From NCBI RefSeq assembly GCF_004297405.1, contig NZ_SCVC01000030.1:248001-312000 (forward strand): a DNA stretch of 64,000 nt. The letters are read 5' to 3'. Positions 37,024-45,982 of the stretch are shown here, piece after piece. The position numbers and the translations under genes were made by a program. The notes under the pieces are model-generated. The model was not told where the DNA came from and made no database searches. It saw only the letters and a program-made list of their open reading frames with translations. The stretch's first letter is position 1; every line of letters starts with the position of its first letter. This DNA is from Reyranella sp. (GTDB lineage Bacteria > Pseudomonadota > Alphaproteobacteria > Reyranellales > Reyranellaceae).

Positions 37024-38745
37024 CTAGGAAGCGACAGTACCAGTGCGTCCGTCGAGCCTCAGCGTTCGCAAGATGCGCTGGAAGCGCGGGTTGCCATAAA
37101 GGGGTCGGAAATAGGGATTCTGCCCCACAAAGCACAGGTACGTCGTGCGCGCATTCACGCAGTGTTCGAGGGCGTCGAGCGCGCGTGCCGGCTCGCCGAC
37201 GGCCATCCATTGCATGGCGGCCCCTTCCCAGCGACCGGTCCGCTCGAGAATGGCGATCCACAAGAGCATCGCCTCTCGCCAGCCTTGGCTGGCGACGACC
37301 TCTTCCAAATGATCGGCGAGACCTTGAGCGACACTCAGCCCCTTCAGGGTCTTGAGGCGCTCGGCCATGGCTTCGTCGCGACGCCCGAGCTGGTCGAGAA
37401 TCATCATGCGTCCGTAGTGGCCCCGGACCGAATCGGGTGCGAGCGCCAGGCTATCGCGTACGACGTCGAGCGCTTGCTCGCCCTCGCCTGCCATCCAGTA
37501 GACGATCCCGAGATGCTGGAGCGTTTCGACGCGCCGCGGGTCGAGTCGCCGAGCCTGCTCCATTGTCTCGATCGCTTCATCGTGACGGCCCATTGCACTC
37601 AGGAACTGGCCGAAGGTCGCGAGCGCTTCGACCGAGCTGGCATTGAGGGCGACGGCATGCGCCAGATCGGCTTCGGCGCCGTCCCAATCCCAGTCGTATT
37701 CCATCTTCACGCGGCCGAGGGCTGCCCATGCCTCGGCCAGCCCCTCGTCGAGGGCGAGCGCGCGCTCGGCCGCCCGCCGCGCCATCGGCATCGCCTCGTC
37801 GACCGGCAGCGGCCGCAGCATCGCCGTCGACGCCATCAACAGATAGGTCGAGGCGAGCCCGGCATGGGCCATCGCATAGTCGGGATCGAGCACCAGGGCC
37901 TGTTCGAACAGGCCCAGCGCCTTCAGCAGCGGCAGCCGCGTAAAGGGCATGAGGTGCGCACGCGCCTGGAGCTGCAGGAAGTAGGCCTCTGCCGTGCGCG
38001 GCCGGTAGCTGCGGAGGCCCTGCTCCATGGGCAGCAATTGTGGGAGCGAGGTCGCGACCCAGGTGGCGATCGCATCCTGCAAGGCGACACCATTCACCTG
38101 GGACTGCTCGAAACGCTCGCTCCTCTGGGTGCGGCCGCTTTCCACGTCGACCAGACGCGCCGAGACATGGAGTTTTTCGGCCTCGCGCCGCACAGCCCCC
38201 TCGAGCATGTGCGCCAGCCCGAGGGTGCGCGCACCGGCAAGATCGTCCACGGCGCCGACGGACGAGACGGCAAGCCCTGGCAAGCTCCCCAGCATCGTGC
38301 CGACCGCATCGGGAATGCCGATCCCGAGATAGGTGTCGGCTTCGGCCAGGTCGCCAGTCGAGAAGGCCTGCACCGCGAGCGGCATGGCGCCGGCCATCTG
38401 CGGCTCGCCGGCATCCCGCGGCGGCTGGTCGGCCCTGGACAAGGCCCGCACCGGCACGGACAGGCGATAGCCTGCGCCGGCGACCGTCTCGATGATGTCC
38501 GCGGGATCGGCTCCGAGCGCCTTGCGCAGGGTCGACATGTGGACGGTGAGCGTGCGGTCCTCGACCACGATGTTGGGCCAGAGCCTGGTCCGGAACGTCT
38601 CGTGCGGCACCAGGCGGCCACCGGCCTCGGCCAGCAACAGGAGGATCTGCAAGGCCTTGCCGGGAACGGCTATACGCCGGCCGGCGCGCGTCAGCCGTCG
38701 CTCGGCAGGGTGCAGGGCAAACGGACCGAACACGTAGATCAGCAT
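37024..38745 (-). CDS. Winged-helix (OmpR/CadC-type) regulator with TPR repeats
   Basis: A 573-residue protein. Residues 1-95 form an OmpR-type winged helix (FGPFALHPAERRLTRAGRRI, then VEDRTLTVHMSTLRKALG and IETVAGAGYRLSVPV). A middle domain resembling the TolB-like sensor of other such proteins follows (LGLAHMLEGAVRREAEKLHV), then TPR-like helices (residues about 270-490). No receiver domain and no clear membrane helix are seen, so it is probably a soluble one-component regulator. ATG 38745 was chosen as the family-like start. It is divergent from the porin gene across 105 bases and is a good candidate regulator of it. Confidence 0.85.
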   Translation of the reverse strand: MLIYVFGPFALHPAERRLTRAGRRIAVPGKALQILLLLAEAGGRLVPHETFRTRLWPNIVVEDRTLTVHMSTLRKALGADPADIIETVAGAGYRLSVPVRALSRADQPPRDAGEPQMAGAMPLAVQAFSTGDLAEADTYLGIGIPDAVGTMLGSLPGLAVSSVGAVDDLAGARTLGLAHMLEGAVRREAEKLHVSARLVDVESGRTQRSERFEQSQVNGVALQDAIATWVATSLPQLLPMEQGLRSYRPRTAEAYFLQLQARAHLMPFTRLPLLKALGLFEQALVLDPDYAMAHAGLASTYLLMASTAMLRPLPVDEAMPMARRAAERALALDEGLAEAWAALGRVKMEYDWDWDGAEADLAHAVALNASSVEALATFGQFLSAMGRHDEAIETMEQARRLDPRRVETLQHLGIVYWMAGEGEQALDVVRDSLALAPDSVRGHYGRMMILDQLGRRDEAMAERLKTLKGLSVAQGLADHLEEVVASQGWREAMLLWIAILERTGRWEGAAMQWMAVGEPARALDALEHCVNARTTYLCFVGQNPYFRPLYGNPRFQRILRTLRLDGRTGTVAS

Positions 38746-38850
38746 CACGGCGCTTATACACTGCCCCCGCCAAATCTTGACCATTTCTTGACCCGACGGC
38801 GGACACAGGCTGACGCAGGATGCGGGCGTGGGTTCTGGTGGGACGAACCG

Positions 38851-40194
38851 ATGGCATCAGGCGGCCTGCTGAAGAGGCCTCGACTTTCCGTTTGCAGTCG
38901 CGCGGTAGCCGCCGGCCGCCGGGCCGCCTGTTTCGCCTTGTTTTCCGGAGCTCTCCTTTTGTCCGGCGGTGGAAGCGCCGAAGCGCAAGCCCCGAAAGTG
39001 GCCTCGGTCAGCGGCAACCCGGCCGCCACCGACTATGCAACCGGAACCGGCTGGCTCGGCCGCACGCTCGGCCTACGCGACGAGTGGGGCGTAACGCTGG
39101 GTGGACTGTGGCTCGCCGACACCAACCTCGTAGCAGCCGGCGGAGCACAGCCCGGCGGATGGACCAACAACAGCGCGCTGGTGATCGGCCTCGGCATCGA
39201 TGCCGAAAAGCTCGTCGGCTGGCGCGGGGCATCGTTCGGTTTCGAGTTCCTGCAGTTCAATGGTGCGGACACCAATGCCGAGGCGGGCAGCGTCGCGGGC
39301 TACAACGGCATCGTCGGCGCTCCTCCCTTCCAGCGCACCGAACTCCTCGAAGCCTGGTACCTGCAGGAGATGATCAAGGACGTTCTGCAGGTCCGGATTG
39401 GCCGAAGCACGCCAGGTTACGACTTCGGCAATGTCCTGCGCCCTGTCGCCCTCGACGACGCGACCCAGAACATCCCGGCCGTGAGCGGCCTCCTCTACTC
39501 GCCGCTGTTCGTCAACGGCTCGATCATCGGCGCCATGCCTGGCTACTACAATCCGGGGAATGGCGTGACCGTCAATTTCACGCCGACCAAATCCTTCTAT
39601 TTCAATCTCGGCGTCTATGACGGCAATCGGGCGCGCGGCGTCCAGACGGGCGTCACTGCCCCGCAGTTCAACGGCTACTACTTCAACATCGCCGAGATCG
39701 GCATCAACTGGCTGCTGGGCGACGGCAAGCATCCCGGCCAGTTCGGCATCGGCCTGTGGCGGCAAACGGGTCTGCTCACGGCACGCGGCGTCACGCAGGA
39801 AGGCACCGGCGGCTTCTACGTGTTCGGCTCGCAGCGTATTGCCTTCGGCCTGAACCCGAGCGTGGCCAAATCGTCGGTCTCCGTCTTCTATCAGGTCGGC
39901 GCGAACGACTCCCTCACCCTTCCGATCACCCAGTATTACGGCGGCGGCATCACGGGCTTCGGTCTGATCGGCAACCGCGAACGGGATTCGATGGGCATCG
40001 GCGTGGGGGTATCGCGGCTGAACCCGCTTCTGTTCGCCCGTCCGACCGAACTGATGTTCCAGGCCTATTACCAGGCCCATCTGTTCGCTTCGATCTTCCT
40101 GCAGCCGACCGTGACGTTGATCCCGACGCCGGGCCTCTCGCCCGACCTGCCTTGCGCCCTGACCACGACTCTGCGGCTCACGGTGCTTTTCTAA
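38851..40194 (+). CDS. Outer-membrane porin, OprB-like
   Basis: A 447-residue protein with a long Sec signal (FALFSGALLLSGGGSAEAQA, cleavage likely after AEA). The mature part is rich in alternating beta strands with aromatic girdles and ends in RLTVLF, a terminal phenylalanine suited to outer-membrane insertion. Segments such as FGFEFLQFNGADTN, GRSTPGYDFGN and AYYQAHLFASIFLQPTVTLI resemble carbohydrate-selective OprB porins. ATG 38851 gives the signal peptide; the frame is open far upstream only as a shadow of the regulator gene. It heads the apparent molybdenum hydroxylase operon. Confidence 0.87.
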   Translation: MASGGLLKRPRLSVCSRAVAAGRRAACFALFSGALLLSGGGSAEAQAPKVASVSGNPAATDYATGTGWLGRTLGLRDEWGVTLGGLWLADTNLVAAGGAQPGGWTNNSALVIGLGIDAEKLVGWRGASFGFEFLQFNGADTNAEAGSVAGYNGIVGAPPFQRTELLEAWYLQEMIKDVLQVRIGRSTPGYDFGNVLRPVALDDATQNIPAVSGLLYSPLFVNGSIIGAMPGYYNPGNGVTVNFTPTKSFYFNLGVYDGNRARGVQTGVTAPQFNGYYFNIAEIGINWLLGDGKHPGQFGIGLWRQTGLLTARGVTQEGTGGFYVFGSQRIAFGLNPSVAKSSVSVFYQVGANDSLTLPITQYYGGGITGFGLIGNRERDSMGIGVGVSRLNPLLFARPTELMFQAYYQAHLFASIFLQPTVTLIPTPGLSPDLPCALTTTLRLTVLF

Positions 40195-40219
40195 CGGTGC
40201 TTTTCTAGAGGAGAAAACA

Positions 40220-40267
40220 GTGACAAACCGCAACGCTCGAATGGCTTACGAAGGGGAGAAGGTCTGA
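40220..40267 (+). CDS. 15-codon mini-ORF, translationally coupled leader
   Basis: A GTG at 40220 preceded by GAGGAG encodes MTNRNARMAYEGEKV and stops in TGATG, overlapping the ATG of the secreted protein gene by one base. The ribosome binding site and overlap suggest it is translated and coupled to the next gene. No function is known. The sequence just before it is a direct repeat, ACGGTGCTTTTCTA twice, in which one copy holds the porin stop. Confidence 0.4.
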   Translation: MTNRNARMAYEGEKV

Positions 40268-41373
40268 TGACGAGAGCTGGAATTCTGTCGCGGCTCGCGA
40301 TCGGATTGATTGCGGCCGGAGCCGTCGTCGGCCCGGCCTCTGCCCAGACCGGCAACCTGCCCGAGTATCTGAAGAACATCTCGGGGACGACGGCGCCGAC
40401 GCCGCCGGAGCTGGCCAACCGCGACGTGCTGCAGCTCAACACCACGATGTTCGCGCTCTATGACAATGCCGCCCGCACCTTCCGGCGCAACATCATGGCC
40501 AACCACCCGATCATCCTGGCCCTGTTCTCGGGCGCCGGCGGCCGCATGATCCTCTACAAGCCCGGACAGCCGCCCCAGGAAGCACCCTCGGTGCCGATGG
40601 TCTATCAGGTCATGAAGTCGACCGGTCACAGCGTCATGGCGATCTCGCAGGTCGTCGTGCCCTATATCGGCAACGCCGCCGACAAGAGCTGGGTGACGCC
40701 GCTCGCCTCTTATCGCACCCAGATGAAGGCGGCCCTCGACGGCGTCGATGCGCTGGACATCCAGGCCGACTGGAAGCCCACCCTCAAGACCATCCTCGGC
40801 AACAACGTCGCCTACATGGACGACTGCCTCGCCAAGGGCGTCATCAACCTCGCCGACCTCCAGGCCTTCGCCAAGAAGCAGGCGCCGGACGTGAAGCTCA
40901 TCATCAACTGGGCGGCCTCGACCCAGGTGAAGCACTGGATGGGCGTGCTCGATGGCTGGAAGGCCAATCTCGGCCCCGACTTCGACAAGGCCTACGCCGC
41001 CTCCAACACCATCTACGTCGCCCGCCAGAACAACGTGCTGTTCAGCGTGCTGGCGCAGTATTTCGGCCCCGAGGCGATCAACGACCGGCTGATGCTGATC
41101 GAGACGATCAACTTCACCACCACGCCCGAGGACATGCTGGGCTCGCTGACCCGCATCATCGCCGACCGCACCGTGGGCGAGCTGTTCTTCGGCAACTACA
41201 AGCTGATGGATTTCGAGCTGATGGGAGGCGACGGCCGCAAGACCATCATCTCGGAGATGAAAGCGCGCGGCCGCGAGGCCTTCCTGCCCCCCGCGGTGCC
41301 CTTCGGCTCCAAGCAGTGGCCGGCCCTCGTCACACCGGGCCCCGGTCCGACCTCGCTCGACGACCTGAAGTAA
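40267..41373 (+). CDS. Secreted protein of unknown function in the molybdenum hydroxylase operon
   Basis: A 368-residue protein with a Sec signal peptide (SRLAIGLIAAGAVVGPASAQ, cleavage likely after ASA). The mature part is mostly helical, with no metal-binding cysteine cluster and no further membrane segment. Segments include FALYDNAARTFRRNIMANHP and YMDDCLAKGVINLADLQAF. I recognise no family. Its place between a porin and the FAD subunit suggests periplasmic handling of the substrate or product of the downstream oxidase. GGGGAG ends seven bases before the ATG. Confidence 0.75.
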   Translation: MTRAGILSRLAIGLIAAGAVVGPASAQTGNLPEYLKNISGTTAPTPPELANRDVLQLNTTMFALYDNAARTFRRNIMANHPIILALFSGAGGRMILYKPGQPPQEAPSVPMVYQVMKSTGHSVMAISQVVVPYIGNAADKSWVTPLASYRTQMKAALDGVDALDIQADWKPTLKTILGNNVAYMDDCLAKGVINLADLQAFAKKQAPDVKLIINWAASTQVKHWMGVLDGWKANLGPDFDKAYAASNTIYVARQNNVLFSVLAQYFGPEAINDRLMLIETINFTTTPEDMLGSLTRIIADRTVGELFFGNYKLMDFELMGGDGRKTIISEMKARGREAFLPPAVPFGSKQWPALVTPGPGPTSLDDLK

Positions 41374-41465
41374 GGGTCGCCTTTCAAACTCACCTGCCGA
41401 GGCGGGCGCTTGGGGCCCGCCTCGTGGCAAAAGACACTGCGCGAGGCCCGAGTACGGGGAATGGC

Positions 41466-42278
41466 ATGAATCTCAACACGATCGTCGAAGTAAAGCGGCC
41501 CGAGTCGTTGGACAAGATCGAATGGGGCGAAGGCCATGCCTGGCTGGGCGGCGGCACCTGGCTGTTCTCCGAACCACAGGTCAACACCCATACGTTGATC
41601 GACCTCGAACGGCTTGGCTGGCCGGCGCTGACCATGACGGCCCAGGGTCTCGACATTGCGGCGACCTGCAAGATCGTCGAACTGCACGACTTCAAGGGCC
41701 CGCCGGAATGGCGCTCAGTGCCGCTGTTCAGCAAGTGCATCGACGCGTTCCTGATGTCGTTCAAGATCTGGAACGCCGCGACCGTCGGCGGCAACATCAT
41801 CATGTCCCTGCCGGCGGGCGCGATGATCTCGCTCACAGCGGCGCTCGAAGGCGTACTGACCCTGTGGCCGCGTAAAGGTGAGCCGCGCCAGGTGCCGGTC
41901 ATGGATTTCGTCACCGGCAATCACCAGAACATCCTGCAGCCCGGCGAACTCCTGCGCTCCATCCACCTGCCCGCCTCGGCACTCAAGAAGCGCTTCGCCA
42001 TGCGGCAGGTGTCGCTCACCCATCTCGGCCGCTCGGCGGCGCTGATCGTCGCCACCGTCGACGACAACGACGACGACTTTCTGCTGACGATCAGCGCGGC
42101 GACGCCGCGGCCTGTCCATCTGCGTTTCAAGAAGACGCCTTCGGCCGCCGAGCTGCGCCAGGCAATCGACGAACGCCTGCCGGCCGACGCCTGGTTTCAG
42201 GACGTCCATGGCTCGGCCCCCTACAAGCGCCACGTCACCCACTACCTTGCCGAACAGATTCGTGCGGAGCTGTCATGA
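41466..42278 (+). CDS. FAD-binding subunit of a xanthine dehydrogenase-family molybdenum hydroxylase
   Basis: A 270-residue medium subunit of the CoxM/XdhB type. FAD contacts are expected in AWLGGGTWLFSEPQ and NAATVGGNIIMSLPAGAM, and the C-terminal domain follows with the FAMRQVSLTHLGRSAALIVA strand region. It passes electrons between FeS clusters and NAD or another acceptor. Its stop overlaps the ATG of the fused large subunit (ATGA), so translation is probably coupled. Confidence 0.9.
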   Translation: MNLNTIVEVKRPESLDKIEWGEGHAWLGGGTWLFSEPQVNTHTLIDLERLGWPALTMTAQGLDIAATCKIVELHDFKGPPEWRSVPLFSKCIDAFLMSFKIWNAATVGGNIIMSLPAGAMISLTAALEGVLTLWPRKGEPRQVPVMDFVTGNHQNILQPGELLRSIHLPASALKKRFAMRQVSLTHLGRSAALIVATVDDNDDDFLLTISAATPRPVHLRFKKTPSAAELRQAIDERLPADAWFQDVHGSAPYKRHVTHYLAEQIRAELS

Positions 42279-44986
42279 GTAACTACGAGGTCAATGGCCG
42301 CTCCTACTCGGCGGAGCCAAAGCCCGGCCAGTGCCTGCGTACCTTCCTGCGCGACCTAGAGGTGTTCGGCGTCAAGAAGGGTTGCGACGCCGGTGACTGC
42401 GGCGCCTGCACCGTGTGGATAGACGGCAAGCCGTTCCATTCCTGCCTCGTGCCCGCCTTCCGTGGCGAGGGCCGCAAGATCACCACCATCGAAGGCCTCG
42501 CCAAAACCTGCGGCAACGGCGCCGACATGCATCCCGTGCAGCAGGCGTTTCGCGACGCCCAGGCCTTCCAGTGTGGCTACTGCGCCGCCGGCATGATGAT
42601 GACCGTGGCGAGCCTCAGCCCGGAACAGCGGGAGGACCTGCCGCACGCGCTCAAGGGCAATCTCTGCCGTTGCACCGGCTATCGCTCGATCGAAGATGCC
42701 CTGCATGGCCGCTCCAACATCGAGGAGGATGTCGCAGGCAATGCCTGCGGCGCCAGCCTGCCCAATCCCTTCAGCGACACGATCCTGACGGGCAAGGCGC
42801 ACTACACGATGGACGTCGCCATGCCAGGCCTGCTGCACCTCAAGGTGCTGCGCTCGCCGCATGCCCATGCCCGCGTCACCCACATCGACAAGGCCAAGGC
42901 GGAGGCCGTGCCGGGCGTGGTCGCAGTCTATACCTGGGAGGACGTGCCGCGGCGGCTCTACAGCACGGCGCTGCATGAGGACCATCTCGTCGATCCCGAC
43001 GACACCTACATGCTCGACAATGTCGTGCGCTTCGTCGGCCAGCGCCTCGTCGCCGTCGTCGCCGAAAGCGAAGCCGCGGCCGAGGCAGGCTGCCGGGCGG
43101 TCCATGTCGACTACGAACTGCTGCCTGCGGTCTTCGATCCGGTCGACGCCATGGCGCCCGATGCGCCGCTGCTGCACGACAAGGATGTCCTCACCGAAAA
43201 TGGCAACATCTACTGCGACCTGCACGGCGAGATCGGCAACGTCGCCAAGGGCTTCGCCGAGGCCGATGTCGTGCACGAGGCGACCTACTCGACGTCGCGC
43301 GTGCAGCATGTGCACCTCGAGACGCACGGCTCGATCGCCTGGCAGGGCGACGACAAGCGCTGGCACGTGCGCACCAGCTCGCAGGGGCCGTTCGCCGCGC
43401 AGAAGAAGCTCTGCTACCTGATGGGCCTGCGCACCCGCGACCTGCATGTCTTCACCGAGCGCGTCGGTGGCGGCTTCGGCGGCAAGCAGGAGATGATCTC
43501 CGAGGACCTCGTGCTGTTTGCCACGATGAAGCTCGGCCGCCCAGTAAAGTGGGAATGGACGCGCGAGGAGGAGTTCATCGGCGCCACGACACGGCACCAG
43601 ATGACGACCAAGATCAGGATCGGCGCCCGCAAGGACGGCACCCTGACGGCGATGGATGTCCAGGTCGTGTCCAACACCGGCGCCTACGGCAACCACGGCA
43701 GCGAGACCCTGGCCGCCGCCATGGCGAGCCCGATCGCGGCCTATCGCTGCGAGAACAAGAAAGGTGTGGGCTACGCCGTCTACACCAACATGGTGCCGGG
43801 CGGTGGTTTCCGTGGCTACGGTGCCTCGCAGACGACCTTCGCCATCGAATGCGCGATCGACGATCTGGCGCGCAAGCTCGACATCGACCCGATTGCGATG
43901 CGACGCAAGAACGTCGTGCGCCCCGGCGACAACATCGAATCGATCTGGAAGGAGCCGAGCGACGCCAGCTTCGGCAGCTACGGCATCGACGAATGCATCG
44001 ACATCGTCGAGCGCGAACTGGCTCGCGGCAACGGCGTCCAGAAGCCCGCCGGCGAGGAGTGGGCGGCTGGCACCGGCGTGGCGCTCGCCATGCTGGAATG
44101 CGGTCCGCCGACCGAACATCGCTCCGGCGCAGAAATCCGGCTGCTGTCCGATGGCAGCTACCACCTCGCCTGCGGCTCCTCCGAAATGGGCAACGGCATC
44201 ACCACGGCGCACCAACAGATCGCCGCGTCGATCCTGGGTGTCCGCGCGCGCGACATCGACATCATCAATGCCGACACCGACCGCACGCCCTACGATACCG
44301 GCACCTTCGCCAGCACCGGCACTGTGGTGGCCGGCAAGGCAGTTCACCTCACGGCCGAGGCGATGCGCGAGGACATCCTCGACTTCGCCAGCCGCCACAC
44401 CGGGACCGACCGGGCCAACTGCCGCCTCGACAACGATGCCGTGATCTGCGGCAACAAGCGGGTGCCTCTCACCGAGCTCCATGCTGCCGGCACCAAGGTC
44501 GAGCACCGCTTCACCGTCGCCCGCAAGGCCTACCTCTCGCCGCGCACCATTGCCTTCAACGTGCAGGGCGTGCGGCTGGCCGTGCATCGCGTGACCGGCG
44601 AGATCCGCATCCTGCACAGCGTGCACGCCGCTGACATCGGCCGGCCGATCAACCCCATGCAGTGCCGCGGCCAGCTCGATGGCGCCATCACCATGGGCTA
44701 TGGCTGGGCGCTCACCGAAAACATGGTCTACGATGACGGGCACATGGTGAACGCACAGCTGCGCAACTATCGCATCCCCGCCTGGGCCGACGCGCCGCGC
44801 ACCGACCTCTTCCTGGCCGGCACCGTCGACGCCATCGGGCCGCTCGGGGCCAAGTCCCAGGGTGAATGCGCCATCAATCCGGTCGCGCCGGCGGTGTCGA
44901 ACGCGTTGGCCAATGCAACGGGCGTGCGCTTCGCCCACCTGCCCTTCACACCGGACCGCCTGTTCGCCAAGCTGGCGAAGTCATGA
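42275..44986 (+). CDS. Molybdenum hydroxylase: fused 2Fe-2S and molybdopterin subunits
   Basis: A 903-residue fusion. Residues 1-150 are the ferredoxin-like small subunit with CDAGDCGACTVWIDG (plant-type cluster) and the second cluster in CGYCAAGMMM plus NLCRCTGY. Residues about 165-903 are the Mo-binding large subunit with FTERVGGGFGGKQE, PGGGFRGYGASQ and a catalytic-glutamate region GAKSQGECAINP. Small and large subunits are normally separate genes, so the fusion is notable, with the FAD subunit kept apart. It should hydroxylate an N-heterocycle or oxidise an aldehyde. The start overlaps the FAD-subunit stop and its own stop overlaps the next start. Confidence 0.93.
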   Translation: MSNYEVNGRSYSAEPKPGQCLRTFLRDLEVFGVKKGCDAGDCGACTVWIDGKPFHSCLVPAFRGEGRKITTIEGLAKTCGNGADMHPVQQAFRDAQAFQCGYCAAGMMMTVASLSPEQREDLPHALKGNLCRCTGYRSIEDALHGRSNIEEDVAGNACGASLPNPFSDTILTGKAHYTMDVAMPGLLHLKVLRSPHAHARVTHIDKAKAEAVPGVVAVYTWEDVPRRLYSTALHEDHLVDPDDTYMLDNVVRFVGQRLVAVVAESEAAAEAGCRAVHVDYELLPAVFDPVDAMAPDAPLLHDKDVLTENGNIYCDLHGEIGNVAKGFAEADVVHEATYSTSRVQHVHLETHGSIAWQGDDKRWHVRTSSQGPFAAQKKLCYLMGLRTRDLHVFTERVGGGFGGKQEMISEDLVLFATMKLGRPVKWEWTREEEFIGATTRHQMTTKIRIGARKDGTLTAMDVQVVSNTGAYGNHGSETLAAAMASPIAAYRCENKKGVGYAVYTNMVPGGGFRGYGASQTTFAIECAIDDLARKLDIDPIAMRRKNVVRPGDNIESIWKEPSDASFGSYGIDECIDIVERELARGNGVQKPAGEEWAAGTGVALAMLECGPPTEHRSGAEIRLLSDGSYHLACGSSEMGNGITTAHQQIAASILGVRARDIDIINADTDRTPYDTGTFASTGTVVAGKAVHLTAEAMREDILDFASRHTGTDRANCRLDNDAVICGNKRVPLTELHAAGTKVEHRFTVARKAYLSPRTIAFNVQGVRLAVHRVTGEIRILHSVHAADIGRPINPMQCRGQLDGAITMGYGWALTENMVYDDGHMVNAQLRNYRIPAWADAPRTDLFLAGTVDAIGPLGAKSQGECAINPVAPAVSNALANATGVRFAHLPFTPDRLFAKLAKS

Positions 44987-45942
44987 GCCAGGCCGCCAGC
45001 ACCGCCCAACGCAGCGTCAGCATCGTCACACAGACCTGCGTGCGACCGGAGCGCTCCGAGGACTTTGCGCGCTGGCAAAGCGAGACCAGCTCGCTCATCC
45101 AGGGCTTCCCCGGCTTCATCGAGCAGCGCCTGCTGCCGCCGGCGCCACCGCTGCAGGTCGATTGGGTGATCCTTCAGCGCTTCGCCAGCCTGACCGACGC
45201 CCAGCGGTGGCTGGGCTCCGTCGAACGCCAGAAGCGTATCGAGGGTGCGGCTCCCATGCTGGTCGGCCGCGACGACGTCCATATCGTCCAGGACGAGGCC
45301 GGTGGCATCAAGCCGGCGCCGGTGTCGGCGGTGATCTCGACGCGCGTCCTGCCGGGCAAGGAAGCCGAATACCGCGTCTGGGAACGCAAGATCGCCGCCG
45401 CGCAATCCAAGGCGCGCGGCCTGCAGGGCTACCGCTTCGAGCCGCCGGTGCCCGGCGTGCAGGAGGACTATGTCGCCATCCTGCGATTCGATACGGAGGC
45501 CAATCTCCAGGCCTGGCTCGATTCGCCGGAACGCAAGAAGCTGGTCGACGAGGCCGCGCCGCTCACAGAAGAGTTCCACGCCCGCATTGCAAGCGCTGGC
45601 TTCGAGCAGTGGTTCCGCGACGTCTCTCCCGGCGGCGCGCCGCTGCCGGTGTGGAAAATGGATATGCTCGTCCTACTGATGCTCTACCCTATCGTCTTCC
45701 TGTGGAGCGTCTGGATCGGCATGCCGTACATGTCCAACCTCTCCTTCGCGGTCTCGCTGTTCATCGGCAATATCGTGAGTGTCGGGCTGACCGGCTTCCT
45801 CGTGCCCTGGGTCGCCAACCGTTTCGGCTGGTGGTTGCAGCCGGCCGGCCACAGGAACGCCCTCGCCGTCCATTTCCTCGGCGCCGGCGTCATCCTGGCG
45901 CTCTACGCCGCCATGATCTTCGTCTTCTGGCGCTTCTTCTGA
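44983..45942 (+). CDS. Tandem antibiotic biosynthesis monooxygenase (ABM) domains with membrane anchor
   Basis: A 319-residue protein. Two ABM-like ferredoxin folds (VTQTCVRPERSEDFARWQSE, then TRVLPGKEAEYRVWERKI with GLQGYRFEPP) cover residues 1-210. Two or three hydrophobic helices follow (MLVLLMLYPIVFLWSVWIG, AVSLFIGNIVSVGLTGFLV and AVHFLGAGVILALYAAMIF). Such proteins are common in alphaproteobacteria and their role is unknown. The start overlaps the large-subunit stop (ATGA), so it belongs to the molybdenum hydroxylase operon and may handle the product at the membrane. Confidence 0.83.
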   Translation: MSQAASTAQRSVSIVTQTCVRPERSEDFARWQSETSSLIQGFPGFIEQRLLPPAPPLQVDWVILQRFASLTDAQRWLGSVERQKRIEGAAPMLVGRDDVHIVQDEAGGIKPAPVSAVISTRVLPGKEAEYRVWERKIAAAQSKARGLQGYRFEPPVPGVQEDYVAILRFDTEANLQAWLDSPERKKLVDEAAPLTEEFHARIASAGFEQWFRDVSPGGAPLPVWKMDMLVLLMLYPIVFLWSVWIGMPYMSNLSFAVSLFIGNIVSVGLTGFLVPWVANRFGWWLQPAGHRNALAVHFLGAGVILALYAAMIFVFWRFF

Positions 45943-45982
45943 GCCATCGTCCGCCTTAGACTGATGGCCGGAGGAAAAACCG

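Noticed and set aside
37162-38850. A long N-terminal extension of the porin (about 560 extra codons)
   Set aside because: It is the antisense shadow of the divergent winged-helix regulator gene; ATG 38851 gives a normal signal peptide.
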